Assembly (NCBI GenBank): GCA_013375475.1 | Contig: JABXKD010000005.1 | Location: 1 to 64,000 of the forward strand | Direction: 5' to 3' | DNA: 64,000 nt | DNA from: Promethearchaeota archaeon | GTDB taxonomy: Archaea; Asgardarchaeota; Lokiarchaeia; Sigyniarchaeales; SOKP01 | Shown: positions 30,413 to 41,539 of the stretch, one piece after another | Numbering within the stretch: the stretch's first letter is position 1 | Layout of the letters: every line of letters starts with the position of its first letter | The notes under the pieces: model-generated | What the model was told of the DNA's origin: nothing | The model's database searches: none | The model's input: only the letters and a program-made list of their open reading frames with translations | Program-made: the position numbers and the translations under genes

Positions 30413-30634
30413 TCATAAATATTGATTGGCTAACTCTCTTAACCTTTCACTTGCTAAATATTGAAGATCTCTTGTTCCAAATAGTGTAATTTTAATTACT
30501 TTTCCATCAACTTTACAGTTTAGATTAAGATAGTTTATCTTTTTTTGGACTTCTTCAAGAAATTTAATAATATTGTTAACATCTCCACTTGAGTTATAAA
30601 AATTTATTACTTTTTTTCCACCACTCCGACCCAA
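30413..30634 (-). CDS. small conserved-looking protein between rpo11 and csl4 (possibly Pcc1-like)
   Basis: Intact ORF in an operon-like position; Pcc1-like pattern is weak. Confidence 0.45.
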   Translation of the reverse strand: MGRSGGKKVINFYNSSGDVNNIIKFLEEVQKKINYLNLNCKVDGKVIKITLFGTRDLQYLASERLRELANQYL

Positions 30635-30703
30635 GATAGACCACTTCAGAATTAATTTTAATATATTTAACCTTGTTTAATAAAAAATAGATAATAATTC
30701 CTT

Positions 30704-31312
30704 TTAATATCTTAAACTTTCAGTTACATCTCCATAATCGCTCGAGAGCTTTCTATTCTCAACATTTCCACATCTTGAGCATCTCAATCTATCATGGCCA
30801 ATCTTTTCCAGAGTTGTTCCACATATACTACAATCAGCGTGAATAACGCCTAATTCATTTCCAGTAGTGCTTAAACTATATTCATTTTCTTCTTGGCGTA
30901 TAACTTTTGCTCTAACAATATCCGTAATTTGAAACGCGTCAGAGATTTTTTCAATGAATCTTTTTGATATATGGGAGACATGAATATTACCAAAATACGA
31001 ACTATTAAAGTGAATTTTTTTATTGATCGTAGCAAAACTGATCCCAACAGAGTAAAGTCTTAAAAAACGGATTGTTCCTATAATTACATCTCCAATTTTT
31101 ATTGTTTTACGGTTTTCTTCTTGATGGCTCAAGATTTCTATAGCTCTGCGATTTTTATCGATTTTGACTATTCCAGTTTTAGTCGCAAAAATCTGACCTT
31201 CTTTTACATAAGTAGACTGTTTGTCGGGCAAATATTCTTCTACAACGCCTAAATACTGCCCTGTAAGAACTATATCATTATTTTTAGCAGAATCTTTCAT
31301 AAATTTCAACAA
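30704..31312 (-). CDS. csl4: exosome RNA-binding protein Csl4
   Basis: S1-like domain and C-terminal Zn ribbon CSICGTTLEKIGHDRLRCSRCG. Confidence 0.92.
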   Translation of the reverse strand: MLKFMKDSAKNNDIVLTGQYLGVVEEYLPDKQSTYVKEGQIFATKTGIVKIDKNRRAIEILSHQEENRKTIKIGDVIIGTIRFLRLYSVGISFATINKKIHFNSSYFGNIHVSHISKRFIEKISDAFQITDIVRAKVIRQEENEYSLSTTGNELGVIHADCSICGTTLEKIGHDRLRCSRCGNVENRKLSSDYGDVTESLRY

Positions 31313-31389
31313 AAATCTTTTAATTTCACTATTTAATTATTATTAATTAAAATAATTAAATTTTTTCATAATTATTAATAAAAAAATTT

Positions 31390-32070
31390 ATGAAGCGGAC
31401 TTTTCAGGCGATTACGATAAACAAAAAAGATCTTATATCACTTATCCAACAAACTAATGGATTTTTGAATCCCAAAATAGAATTAGAACAATATTGCATA
31501 GATGCGCAAAGTGCTGTTGATATAGTATTTTTTGCGGGAGTTGAGTTCAATGATATTAAAAACAAATTAGTAATTGACCTTGGAGCTGGAACCGGTAGAT
31601 TGTCCATTGCTTGTGCGTATCTTCGAGCTTCTTATGTCCTTAGTGTTGACATCGATATAAACGCTCTAAGAATCCTAAAAGAGAATGTTAAAGGTTTAGG
31701 CTTAGAAGATATAGTTTTACCCCTTTGCTCTGATGTTAATCGCTTTGAAATTGTAAAGCAGGTATTGCCGAACAAGATGCATATCACTACTATTGAAAAT
31801 CCACCTTTTGGAGTCCAGAAAAAGACTGCAGATAGATTTTTTCTGCAGAAAGCATTTAGCTTTTCTGATGTAGTTTATTCGATTCATCTAGCAAATCAAA
31901 AAGTTCACCAATTTCTAACAAAATTTATCAAGAAATTTAATTGGGAAATCGATCATGTTTTTCCTTTTCAATTAAAACTAAAAAGAACCTACGAGTTTCA
32001 CAAACAAAAAACTAAATCTGTAGATGTTAATATATACAGATTTAAAAGAAAAGGGAAGGAAAATAACTAA
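31390..32070 (+). CDS. METTL5-like N6-adenine RNA methyltransferase
   Basis: IDLGAGTGRLSIA and catalytic NPPFG (ENPPFGVQKKTADRFFLQKAF). Confidence 0.9.
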   Translation: MKRTFQAITINKKDLISLIQQTNGFLNPKIELEQYCIDAQSAVDIVFFAGVEFNDIKNKLVIDLGAGTGRLSIACAYLRASYVLSVDIDINALRILKENVKGLGLEDIVLPLCSDVNRFEIVKQVLPNKMHITTIENPPFGVQKKTADRFFLQKAFSFSDVVYSIHLANQKVHQFLTKFIKKFNWEIDHVFPFQLKLKRTYEFHKQKTKSVDVNIYRFKRKGKENN

Positions 32071-33371
32071 AAGAAATTTTTCCACGATTCAAATTTATCG
32101 GGGTAAACTGCTTTGGAACCCAATATTTCTTCTATTCTAAGTAATTGATTATACTTAGTTGTTCGATCGGATCGGCATGTTGCTCCAGATTTCAGTTGTC
32201 CCGTACATAGCCCTACAGCTAAATCTGAGATAAATGGGTCTTCTGTTTCCCCAGATCTATGAGATACCATAACATTGAAACCATTATTAAACGCCATCTT
32301 AGCAGCATTAATCGCTTCTGTTAACGAACCAATTTGATTAACCTTTAGTAAAAGGGCGTTTCCTGCTTCCTCTTCGATGGCTTTTTTAAGAATATTCACA
32401 TTAGTCACAGTCAGGTCATCGTCCACGATTTGGATAGACCTATCAACCTTCGCTGTTAGTTTAGAAAAAGATCGAAAGTCCTTCTCATCAAAGGGGTCTT
32501 CAATAGATTTAAAGGGATAATTACGCAATAAATCTAAATAGTATTCCAATAGTTCATCATTAGTGAGTTTTTTCCCGTCTATATTGTAGAATCCATCTTC
32601 GTAAAATTCACTAGCAGCAGCATCCATACCCAACACGAAATCTACGCCTATTAAAAAGCCCGCTGCTTCGATTGCTTCAATTATTATGTCAACCGCTTCT
32701 GATGTTGACGCCAAATTAGGAGCAAAACCCCCCTCGTCCCCAACATTAATTGCAGATGGACCGTATTTTTGTTTGAGCAATTTTTTTAAAGTTTGATATA
32801 CTTCTGCAACATTTTGTATTGCATTAGAGAATGAGTCGGCGCCAATAGGTAATACCATAAATTCTTGTATCGCTAAATTATTACCGGCATGCTCTCCTCC
32901 ATTTATAATATTGCAGCATGGTAGTGGGAGCAAATAATTCTCTCTTTCTTTATTATATGCTAGAAGATTGAGATATTCAAATAACGGTTGTTGCGACAGT
33001 TTTGCTGCCAACCTCGCGCTAGCTAATGATACTGACAAAATTGCGTTAGCACCTAAGCTACTTTTGTTATCAGTTCCATCAATTACTATCATTTCTTCGT
33101 CGAGTTTAGTCTGCTCTCGGACATCGAAACCGAGCATCTTCTTTCCTAGTATCTCATTTACATTAGATACTGCCTTTGTCACATGCTTACCTAAAAAAGC
33201 ACTTCCTCCATCTCTCAATTCCAATGCTTCCAGAATCCCAGTTGACGCTCCTGAGGGGACTGCAGCTCTAGCGTAAATCTTTCCCGAATATACATCACTC
33301 TCAACTGTAGGATTTCCCCGCGAATCTAAAATCCAGCGGGATTTAATTTTAGTAATTTTAAAATCAGTCAT
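32067..33371 (-). CDS. eno: enolase
   Basis: WILDSRGNPTVESDV, NVGDEGGFAPNL, VSHRSGETEDPFISDLAVG. Confidence 0.98.
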   Translation of the reverse strand: MTDFKITKIKSRWILDSRGNPTVESDVYSGKIYARAAVPSGASTGILEALELRDGGSAFLGKHVTKAVSNVNEILGKKMLGFDVREQTKLDEEMIVIDGTDNKSSLGANAILSVSLASARLAAKLSQQPLFEYLNLLAYNKERENYLLPLPCCNIINGGEHAGNNLAIQEFMVLPIGADSFSNAIQNVAEVYQTLKKLLKQKYGPSAINVGDEGGFAPNLASTSEAVDIIIEAIEAAGFLIGVDFVLGMDAAASEFYEDGFYNIDGKKLTNDELLEYYLDLLRNYPFKSIEDPFDEKDFRSFSKLTAKVDRSIQIVDDDLTVTNVNILKKAIEEEAGNALLLKVNQIGSLTEAINAAKMAFNNGFNVMVSHRSGETEDPFISDLAVGLCTGQLKSGATCRSDRTTKYNQLLRIEEILGSKAVYPDKFESWKNFF

Positions 33372-33472
33372 ATTCTTGTTTTCTTCTGTGTATTTTAAAG
33401 TTATATAATAATAATAAATAAAGAAACTTTAATCTTTAATAGTATTTTTTATTTAATAATTAAGAGAAATTA

Positions 33473-34459
33473 TTGAGATCTGGTGTTACAATGTCAGAAA
33501 ATAGACCTTGGGTAGAAAAGTATAGACCTCGCCGTTTAGATGATGTGGTAAATCAAAAAGGAATTATCAAAAGGTTAAAACAATTTATAAAAGATGAGTC
33601 AATGCCCCATCTTATATTCGCGGGCCCAGCAGGTACTGGTAAAACAACTTCTGCCTTGGCAATGGTAAGAGAATTATACGGTAGAAAAATGGCCGTAAAC
33701 ACGACTTATTTAGAATTAAATGCGAGTGACGCAAGAGGTATAGATGTTATTAGAACTTACGTCAAGGATTTCGCTAAAGCCAAACCTCCATCAGATATAT
33801 CCTTTAAGATTTTAATCTTAGATGAAGCGGATAACATGACTGCAGCAGCTCAGCAAGCTTTGAGGAGAACAATGGAAAAATATACTAGCAACTGTAGAAT
33901 GATTTTAATTTGTAATTATTCTAATAAAATTATACCACCAATACAATCTAGATGTGTTGTATTTAGATTTTCCTCCTTAAATAAGGAGGATATTAGAGGA
34001 AGAGTAAAATATATTGCAGATCGAGAAAAGATTACTCTCAGTTCTGATGGTTTAAATGCTCTAGTGGAGGTATCTAAAGGAGATTGTCGTAGAGCGATAA
34101 ATTATTTGCAATCGTGTGGAACAATTTCAAAGAAAATTGATCAAGATATAGTTTTTCGCGTAGCTGGAGAAGTTCCCCCCGAAAAAATTCGAGAAATTCT
34201 TCAAACTGCTCTCGAAGGTCAATTACAATTTTCATTGAAATTACTAAAGGACATTACAAGAGAATATGGCTTGTCAGGTATAAATATTATAAAAAATATT
34301 TATCGAGAAATCTATGACTTGCGCATATCCGAACAGTTAAAAATAGCGCTTTCAAAACTCCTTGCTGAATTTGAATATCGATTAAGTCAAGGAGGAACCG
34401 AAGAAATCCAATTACAAGCGCTTTTAGCTAATATTGTTATGTTGAAGGAGATGGAGTAA
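33473..34459 (+). CDS. rfcS: replication factor C small subunit
   Basis: PWVEKYRPRRLDDVVNQ, FAGPAGTGKTT, LDEADNMT, LICNYSNKIIPPIQSRC. Confidence 0.97.
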   Translation: MRSGVTMSENRPWVEKYRPRRLDDVVNQKGIIKRLKQFIKDESMPHLIFAGPAGTGKTTSALAMVRELYGRKMAVNTTYLELNASDARGIDVIRTYVKDFAKAKPPSDISFKILILDEADNMTAAAQQALRRTMEKYTSNCRMILICNYSNKIIPPIQSRCVVFRFSSLNKEDIRGRVKYIADREKITLSSDGLNALVEVSKGDCRRAINYLQSCGTISKKIDQDIVFRVAGEVPPEKIREILQTALEGQLQFSLKLLKDITREYGLSGINIIKNIYREIYDLRISEQLKIALSKLLAEFEYRLSQGGTEEIQLQALLANIVMLKEME

Positions 34460-35293
34460 TTTCGTTTTAGAAGAGTATTTCGTCTCTTTTTCTCTAAAAT
34501 ATTTATCCATCCTATCCTTCGATTTTTTATCTATAGTGAGTTGTATATTACTTCCGTAATTTATATCCCATAATATCAATCCAAAAGGATCAGCGGGCTG
34601 ATAAGAGTATAATTTGGAGGAATTAAATAAATCTAAAAAATCTTCATAATTGATTATCCCTAATCCGACTTCAAAAATTTTCGCTATCATTCGCCTTATT
34701 TGCTGTCTTAAAAAAGCTCTACTTTTAAAATCAAATATTATGAAATTTCCGTCAATCCTCATCGATGCTAATAAGAGATCCCTTACGGTTTTTTCTTCCT
34801 CGTTATCTTGTTTTGAAAAATTCTTAAAATCGTGGTGACCTTCTAAAGCTTTACACGCCCTCTTCATATTCTTTATATTGAGCGCGTTTTTTGAATATGG
34901 TATGATATATTTGTAATGTCTAAATACCGCATTGAATCTCGAAGTGTAATCTAACGGGACTTTAGTGTAAGCCCAAAGTCCTAAGTGCTTTGGTAAGGCT
35001 GAATTTATCTCCATTAAAATTGGTATTTTATTTGTAGTAAAAGAAAAAGCAGAACCTCGAGCAGATACAAATTTATCCGTCCTACTTGCTACTTCGAAAC
35101 CCGATTGTTTAATATCGACTATGTATTCCTTTTCTTGCAGGGCCGTTATCAAACAATCTTCGATAGTTGTATAATTTGGTTGTCTTTGGGAACCATAATA
35201 TTTTTTATGACCAATGTAGTAGAATTTAAAGAGATATCTTGTTTTTTCCATTAGTATTAATTTTATTTTCAAAATTTTAATAATTTTACGCAT
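34424..35293 (-). CDS. truA: tRNA pseudouridine synthase A (TruA-like)
   Basis: ASRTDKFVSARGSAFSF, RAFLRQQIRRMIAKIFEVG. Confidence 0.9.
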   Translation of the reverse strand: MRKIIKILKIKLILMEKTRYLFKFYYIGHKKYYGSQRQPNYTTIEDCLITALQEKEYIVDIKQSGFEVASRTDKFVSARGSAFSFTTNKIPILMEINSALPKHLGLWAYTKVPLDYTSRFNAVFRHYKYIIPYSKNALNIKNMKRACKALEGHHDFKNFSKQDNEEEKTVRDLLLASMRIDGNFIIFDFKSRAFLRQQIRRMIAKIFEVGLGIINYEDFLDLFNSSKLYSYQPADPFGLILWDINYGSNIQLTIDKKSKDRMDKYFREKETKYSSKTKLLHLLQHNNIS

Positions 35294-35442
35294 TAAAATA
35301 GAATTTTAGCCTAAATTAAAATTGTGTTATAATATTGAAACCAATTAGTTTGGTAAAAAATAATCTTTTAATGGAACTTAACATTTATATTTTTAATTTT
35401 CATATGTATTTTTCAGCTCATCAAAGATAATAAAGAGAAAAT

Positions 35443-38400
35443 ATGTCCCAATTTTATTCGTCAATAAAAAATTTAAGAGATCGTGCAAGAGCGAGTATTA
35501 CTATAAAACAATTCAATATTTTATTTTTCCTAGCTCTGTTTTTTGTCATAATCCTAGCTATCTATATTAGACTCTCTCCAGTAGCTTCAGGTAATTATTT
35601 GATCAAAGCTTTTGACCCGTGGATCCAATATTATAACGCAGAGTATTTATCAACTCACACCGTTTTTGAGTATTTCAATTGGCACGATTTCAAAAGCTGG
35701 TTTCCAGAAGGATATAATCGTTCAAATCTCAGACCTGGCTTAACTTTTACAGTAGTGGCAATCTACCAATTTATCAGCTCAATTGGGATTCCAATATCTC
35801 TTTATGATGTTTGTTTTTACTTTCCTGCTTTTATGGGAGGAGCTTCTGTATTTGCTATATACCTTGTAGGAAAAGAAGTGTTGGATCGGAGATGCGGGTT
35901 AATAGCCGCTTTCTTTTTAGCGTTTAATCCTGGTTTCATGCAAAGGACAACGGCAGGTTTTTTCGATAACGAAACTATTGGTGTATTTGCAACTTTAATG
36001 ACTTTTTATTTCTTTATTAAGACAATTCGAACCGGAAAAATTGTTCATTCGTTTTTAGGTGGAATATTTTTAGGTTATTTAGCTCTAAGTTGGGGCGGTT
36101 TCAATTTTGTTTTTATGATTTTACCCTTGGTTTGTGGAATTGTCATTTTACTGAAAAAATATGATTCTAATCTATTAATTGCATATGTAGGAATTGAAGG
36201 CGTAGGAACATTAATTTATGCTTTAAGCACTAAGTTTCCATTTCGTACTTTCTTCACCAGTATAGAACTTGGGGGTATTTTTTATTTTTCACTCTTTTTA
36301 ATTGCATTTCACTTACTACATACGTATAGAAGTAGCATTTCACGGTTTTATGATGGTCTAATAAACTTTATTAAGTGGGGTTTAATCCCAATTGTTATTG
36401 CACTTGCCGTAATTATTTGGGTTGATCCCAATATAATACCTTTTGGATTCGGGCAAAGACTCGTTAGTGTATTAAGTCCATTAATTCGGGAATCTATAAA
36501 CATTGTAGCTTCAGTAGCAGAACACATGCCAAGTTCTTGGAGCGTTTTCTATTACAATACATTAATCCCTCTAATGCTGTTACCTCTGGGATTGTTTTTC
36601 TTATTTAAAAGAGCAAATGCAGCAGATGTTTTACTCTTATCCTTCTTAATTTTGATCTTCTATTTTACAGGTAGTATGATTCGTATAATCCTTCTGTTTG
36701 CCCCCGCTGCATGTTTAGTAGGTGCCTACGGATTAGTTAACATTTTAAAAATTTTTGGCAGCTTTTATGGGGAACAACGAGCGGGAATAAGTAGAAAGCG
36801 GAAGCGTCAAGTAAAAAGGACGGTGGGAAAAGCTGAAATAGGTGCAGTTTATATTATTGTAGGAATCATGTGTATCGCACAAATAATGCATGCTTCTAAT
36901 ATCTCGATAACTCAATTATCACAAAGTCAAATTACACCGGGGGGTCAGATACACGATTGGGAAGAATCACTAACCTGGATGAAAACCAATCTTCCAGGTA
37001 CCACTGTTGTGGTTTCGTGGTGGGACTATGGATATTGGCTAACTCCAATCGGAAATATGACGACTGTTAACGATAATGGAACAATTAATGAGACGCGAAT
37101 AGGCTTGACGGGAATGGCAATGATGCAGACAGATGAGATCTACAGCGCTAAAGCATTCAAAGCGTTAAAAGCAGATTATGTTTTAGTCTATTTTGGGATG
37201 CTCTATCCAAATTTAGGCGGTGATGAGGGCAAATGGCCTTGGATGGTTCGGATTTGTAACGATAATTACCAAAAATATAAAGATTTCGGCATGCAAGAAG
37301 ATAATTGGGGCCCAAACTCGGTTTTCGTTGAGAGCGAATACTTTAACGATACCTTACAACGCCCTACTCCGAAATGGTTCCAGAGTACATTAGTTAAACT
37401 AATGTTTAATAGACTTCCAACAGATCCTCCTCCAGATCCTTCTAATCCGAGGTCTTTCGTTGAATTTTATCAGGCACAGATCAACTCAAATTCAAGACTG
37501 GATACTAACGGGGATCAATATGTAACCCATATACCCGTAGATGGCAGATACAATTTTAAGGTGTTTATACAAGAACACGCTTCTCCAAACGGGATGGTTA
37601 AGTTGTTTAAAATTGATTACACCGCTTTAGAATCAAGTTTTCGAATATTAAACCCTGAGGTATTTGATACTGGTTACGCTACCCTCAAATTAAAAAACAC
37701 AGGAACAAAAAATTTAACTATTAAAGATGTAAAAATAAATGGTGTAAGTTACGATTTTAATTTGGGTAAGGGTATTAATACGAATAAATTGAACGCTGAA
37801 GAAGATGATTTGGTTTGGGTGAATTTTAAATCTAGTGGAAAATCTTTCCAGATTGACGATGTTGTAAATATCGAGGTAGAGGCCGAATCAACAGCATTAG
37901 GTTCTACACCATTTTTATTTACAAACGATACAAGCAATTTCTTTGTTACAGAAGCTATTGGAGGGGATATAAAAATTAACAAACCGAATAGCCAAGTAGT
38001 TCAAATTAGCGAAGACGAAAGTGATATCTATCTTGAAATAGAAAATACTGGACTTACAACTGCGATCTTAAGAGATTTTTATGTTGATAATGAGAATAAT
38101 ACTCTTGATGATGTTACTTATCTTTCTGGATCTTCAATATTAGAAGCTGGTCAAAAAGCTTACGTAAAAATCGTAAATACGGCCTATCCCTTTTACAGAA
38201 ATTTAACGAAAGTTTTCAAAATAGGCGTTGTAACTCCAAATAATATCAGGGACGAGCTTTTGTTTACTTCAAATTACGAAGATTTTAAAATTTCTATCCT
38301 CGAAGAAAATAGAATTCCATCTCCAGAGGCATTTATCGCGACTCAGATCGATTTAAGGAAGCACATCCCTATTAATTTAGAAAGTACTTATGCTTATACT

Positions 38401-39324
38401 TACGATAATGGCACTACTGTAGTAAATACTATGATAAAAAATACAGGTGATATCATACTTGGACTTGATTCAATATATCTGACAACGTCTAGTTCATGGA
38501 CTTCAGTTTTAGATTTTATACCTTTTAATTTACATCCTGGTCAAGAGAAAAGTGTTAGTGTAGTGGTTCCAAGTGAGTTAGGCGATATTAATGTAAACGA
38601 CGAGCTCGGAATTTTAGTCACCACTCTCTTTGATAGCGAAACTAAAGCTTCTGACGTCGGATTCGTTCATACTATTGTTGACAGACCAGATATCCAAATC
38701 ATCGACAATGTTGAAGGACAAATTGCGTCGCATATTTACGCTAATGAAACGGGTAGAATATTGGTTAAAAACACTGGTGATGAAGCTATAACGCTAGACA
38801 AATTATATCTAAATTCCACAACCGAGTTAAATTTCTCAAGTGAAGTGAATTTCGAATACGGAGATGTCACGCTAGATATACAAGAATGTGCTTTAGTCTC
38901 TTTCAACATCACGGGATTAATGTTGAATTCCTCTAATGTCCTAAATGTTGAAGTAACAACCAATACTACCGCCCAATTCGATACTGATCTCACTGTAACA
39001 TCAGATTCACGATTCTATAACATTAATATCGATGATTCTGGAACGGATGTGTCTGTTTCGGCTAATGTTGTAATTAGTATTGAAAACATTGGAATTTTCA
39101 ATGTAACTATAGAATCGGTTTATGTGAATAACACATTTATCTCCTTAGGAAAATTCACAATAACAAATTACACATTTGGACCTGGTGATTCAATTCAATT
39201 AACAATTTCAATGGACGAACTTGATAATGATATTGGTCCAGTTGCTATTGGTGAAACATTAGAATTCATAGTTCGAACCAAAGAAGGAGCAGAAGATATT
39301 CTCATTGAAACTGCTCAATCCTAA
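35443..39324 (+). CDS. aglB: STT3/AglB oligosaccharyltransferase with long C-terminal beta-repeat region
   Basis: Multi-TM N-terminus, WWDYGYWLTPIGNMTTVNDNGT, then ~600 aa of Ig/CARDB-like repeats. Confidence 0.95.
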   Translation: MSQFYSSIKNLRDRARASITIKQFNILFFLALFFVIILAIYIRLSPVASGNYLIKAFDPWIQYYNAEYLSTHTVFEYFNWHDFKSWFPEGYNRSNLRPGLTFTVVAIYQFISSIGIPISLYDVCFYFPAFMGGASVFAIYLVGKEVLDRRCGLIAAFFLAFNPGFMQRTTAGFFDNETIGVFATLMTFYFFIKTIRTGKIVHSFLGGIFLGYLALSWGGFNFVFMILPLVCGIVILLKKYDSNLLIAYVGIEGVGTLIYALSTKFPFRTFFTSIELGGIFYFSLFLIAFHLLHTYRSSISRFYDGLINFIKWGLIPIVIALAVIIWVDPNIIPFGFGQRLVSVLSPLIRESINIVASVAEHMPSSWSVFYYNTLIPLMLLPLGLFFLFKRANAADVLLLSFLILIFYFTGSMIRIILLFAPAACLVGAYGLVNILKIFGSFYGEQRAGISRKRKRQVKRTVGKAEIGAVYIIVGIMCIAQIMHASNISITQLSQSQITPGGQIHDWEESLTWMKTNLPGTTVVVSWWDYGYWLTPIGNMTTVNDNGTINETRIGLTGMAMMQTDEIYSAKAFKALKADYVLVYFGMLYPNLGGDEGKWPWMVRICNDNYQKYKDFGMQEDNWGPNSVFVESEYFNDTLQRPTPKWFQSTLVKLMFNRLPTDPPPDPSNPRSFVEFYQAQINSNSRLDTNGDQYVTHIPVDGRYNFKVFIQEHASPNGMVKLFKIDYTALESSFRILNPEVFDTGYATLKLKNTGTKNLTIKDVKINGVSYDFNLGKGINTNKLNAEEDDLVWVNFKSSGKSFQIDDVVNIEVEAESTALGSTPFLFTNDTSNFFVTEAIGGDIKINKPNSQVVQISEDESDIYLEIENTGLTTAILRDFYVDNENNTLDDVTYLSGSSILEAGQKAYVKIVNTAYPFYRNLTKVFKIGVVTPNNIRDELLFTSNYEDFKISILEENRIPSPEAFIATQIDLRKHIPINLESTYAYTYDNGTTVVNTMIKNTGDIILGLDSIYLTTSSSWTSVLDFIPFNLHPGQEKSVSVVVPSELGDINVNDELGILVTTLFDSETKASDVGFVHTIVDRPDIQIIDNVEGQIASHIYANETGRILVKNTGDEAITLDKLYLNSTTELNFSSEVNFEYGDVTLDIQECALVSFNITGLMLNSSNVLNVEVTTNTTAQFDTDLTVTSDSRFYNINIDDSGTDVSVSANVVISIENIGIFNVTIESVYVNNTFISLGKFTITNYTFGPGDSIQLTISMDELDNDIGPVAIGETLEFIVRTKEGAEDILIETAQS

Positions 39325-39380
39325 TTCTAATTTTCTTTTATTTTTAGTAAAAATCATAAATTATGTAAGATTAAAAAATC

Positions 39381-39399
39381 TATAGACCTATCGTCTATA
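39381..39399. promoter_or_regulatory. perfect inverted repeat upstream of uvrB
   Basis: TATAGAC-CTATC-GTCTATA, 7/7 bp, 53 nt before the uvrB start; function unknown. Confidence 0.45.
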
Positions 39400-39451
39400 A
39401 ATTGAATTTAACTTCATCTCTAATTAACCTTAAAATTTTGGTACTTAATTT

Positions 39452-41458
39452 ATGATATCTAATTTCAAAATTGAATCCGATTATATCCCTCGTGGAGATC
39501 AGCCAGAAGCGATAAAAAAGCTTGCAAATAATATTAAAAACGGAAAAAGCTTTCAAACTTTGCTTGGAGCCACTGGTACCGGTAAAACATTCACTGTTGC
39601 AAATATTATTCAAGAAGTTCAAAAACCAACCTTAGTTATGGCACCGAATAAAACGCTTGCTGCGCAATTGTATAACGAACTTAAAGGATTATTTCCTAGC
39701 AATGAGGTCCATTATTTCGTAAGTTATTACGATTATTATCAGCCCGAGAGTTATATGCCTATATCAGGGTTATACATTGAGAAGGATTTCAGTGTAAACG
39801 AAGAGATAGAAAGACTTAGATTAGCTGCGACGCATGCAATTAGAACTCGAAAAGATGTCATAATCGTAGCAACTGTTTCTTGCATTTATGGGATTGGTGA
39901 CCCTAAGATTTGGACAGCGATTTCTCTTAACCTTGATGTTGGTCAAACTATTAAAAGAAAAGAAATAATTAAACGATTAATATTAATGAATTATGAAAGG
40001 AAGGATATTGAATTTAAACCTGGCGTAGTAAGGGTTAAAGGAGATATAATAGACATATTTCCCGCATATTTAAACACTGCTATTCGTATATCCTTATTTG
40101 GAGATGTTATTGAGTCAATTCAAGAATTACATCATATTACGAATAATGTTATAAAAGAAATTTCAAATTGTAGGATTTTTCCTGCCACTCATTTCATCAT
40201 ACCTGAAGAAAATAAAGAAAAGGCTTTAATATCCATAGAAGAAGAGATGGAAATTCAGGTAGCTAAATTCACGAAAGAAAAAAAATATGCTGAAGCGCAA
40301 CGCATTGAGAAAAGAAGTAAATTTGATCTTGAGATGATGAGGGAAATGGGGTGGTGTAAGGGAGTAGAAAATTATTCTAGACACTTAGACGGAAGACCTC
40401 CCGGTAGTCCTCCCATGTGCCTGATCGATTATTTTCCAAAAGATTTCTTGATTGTTGTCGATGAAAGTCACATCACAATTCCGCAAATTCATGGAATGAT
40501 TGGCGGAGATCGATCACGAAAAAGGAATCTTATAGATTTTGGGTGGAGACTTCCATCAGCATACGATAATAGACCATTAACTTTTGAAGAATGGGAATCT
40601 AAAATTAATTACATAGTCTTTATGAGCGCTACTCCGGGGAATTGGGAATCGAAGAAAAGTGGCGGAATCTCTGCTGAACAGATTATTAGACCTACGGGGT
40701 TGGTTGATCCTTTTGTGGAAATTCGCCCTGCCAAGAATCAAATTGATGATTTATTAGGAGAAATAAGGAAGGTTATTAACAACAAGGGGAGAACTTTAGT
40801 AACGACGCTTACTAAACGAATGTCAGAAGATATCGCTGAATATTATTCTGAAATTGGTCTGAAGGTTGCCTACTTGCATTCAGAGGTAGATACCGTAGAA
40901 AGGTTTGAAATATTAAGACGCCTTAGAGACGGTACTCATGATGTTTTAGTTGGCATAAATTTATTAAGAGAAGGACTTGATTTACCAGAAGTACAACTAG
41001 TTGCTATCCTAGATGCAGATAAATTAGGATTTTTGAGAGACACGAGATCTCTTATACAAACAATTGGCAGAGCTTCGCGAAATATTGAAGGAAAAGCTAT
41101 TTTATACGCTGATAAATTTACTTCAGCAATGAGAGAAGCTATTGAAGAAACCAATAGAAGAAGGAAAAAACAAATTGAATATAATAAAATAAACAAAATT
41201 ACACCTCAAACAATTAAGAAGAACATTCTGAATTCTCTCTCCGAGGAACAAGAATTTAAAGAAAAGGAAACGAAGAAATTAAAAAGAACTGTAAAAGAGA
41301 AAATTGAAGATTTAGAAAAACAAGGAGATATGGATATTGTAATCCAATATCTTGAGACTAAAATGTTTCTGGCAGCAAAAGAACTTAGGTTCGAAGATGC
41401 TGCGTATTTACGAGATAAAATTAAGGAAACTAACCGAAATTATAAAATAAAAGAGTGA
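39452..41458 (+). CDS. uvrB: excinuclease ABC subunit B
   Basis: YIPRGDQPEAIKKL, LGATGTGKTFTVANII, YYDYYQPESYMP, C-terminal UVR motif. Confidence 0.98.
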   Translation: MISNFKIESDYIPRGDQPEAIKKLANNIKNGKSFQTLLGATGTGKTFTVANIIQEVQKPTLVMAPNKTLAAQLYNELKGLFPSNEVHYFVSYYDYYQPESYMPISGLYIEKDFSVNEEIERLRLAATHAIRTRKDVIIVATVSCIYGIGDPKIWTAISLNLDVGQTIKRKEIIKRLILMNYERKDIEFKPGVVRVKGDIIDIFPAYLNTAIRISLFGDVIESIQELHHITNNVIKEISNCRIFPATHFIIPEENKEKALISIEEEMEIQVAKFTKEKKYAEAQRIEKRSKFDLEMMREMGWCKGVENYSRHLDGRPPGSPPMCLIDYFPKDFLIVVDESHITIPQIHGMIGGDRSRKRNLIDFGWRLPSAYDNRPLTFEEWESKINYIVFMSATPGNWESKKSGGISAEQIIRPTGLVDPFVEIRPAKNQIDDLLGEIRKVINNKGRTLVTTLTKRMSEDIAEYYSEIGLKVAYLHSEVDTVERFEILRRLRDGTHDVLVGINLLREGLDLPEVQLVAILDADKLGFLRDTRSLIQTIGRASRNIEGKAILYADKFTSAMREAIEETNRRRKKQIEYNKINKITPQTIKKNILNSLSEEQEFKEKETKKLKRTVKEKIEDLEKQGDMDIVIQYLETKMFLAAKELRFEDAAYLRDKIKETNRNYKIKE

Positions 41459-41539
41459 AATTTTCCTATCTGTTAAGAAGATTTATTAATCCTATTTTGT
41501 TAATTTAATATTGAAATTAATCTAAAATCTAAAGTTTTA

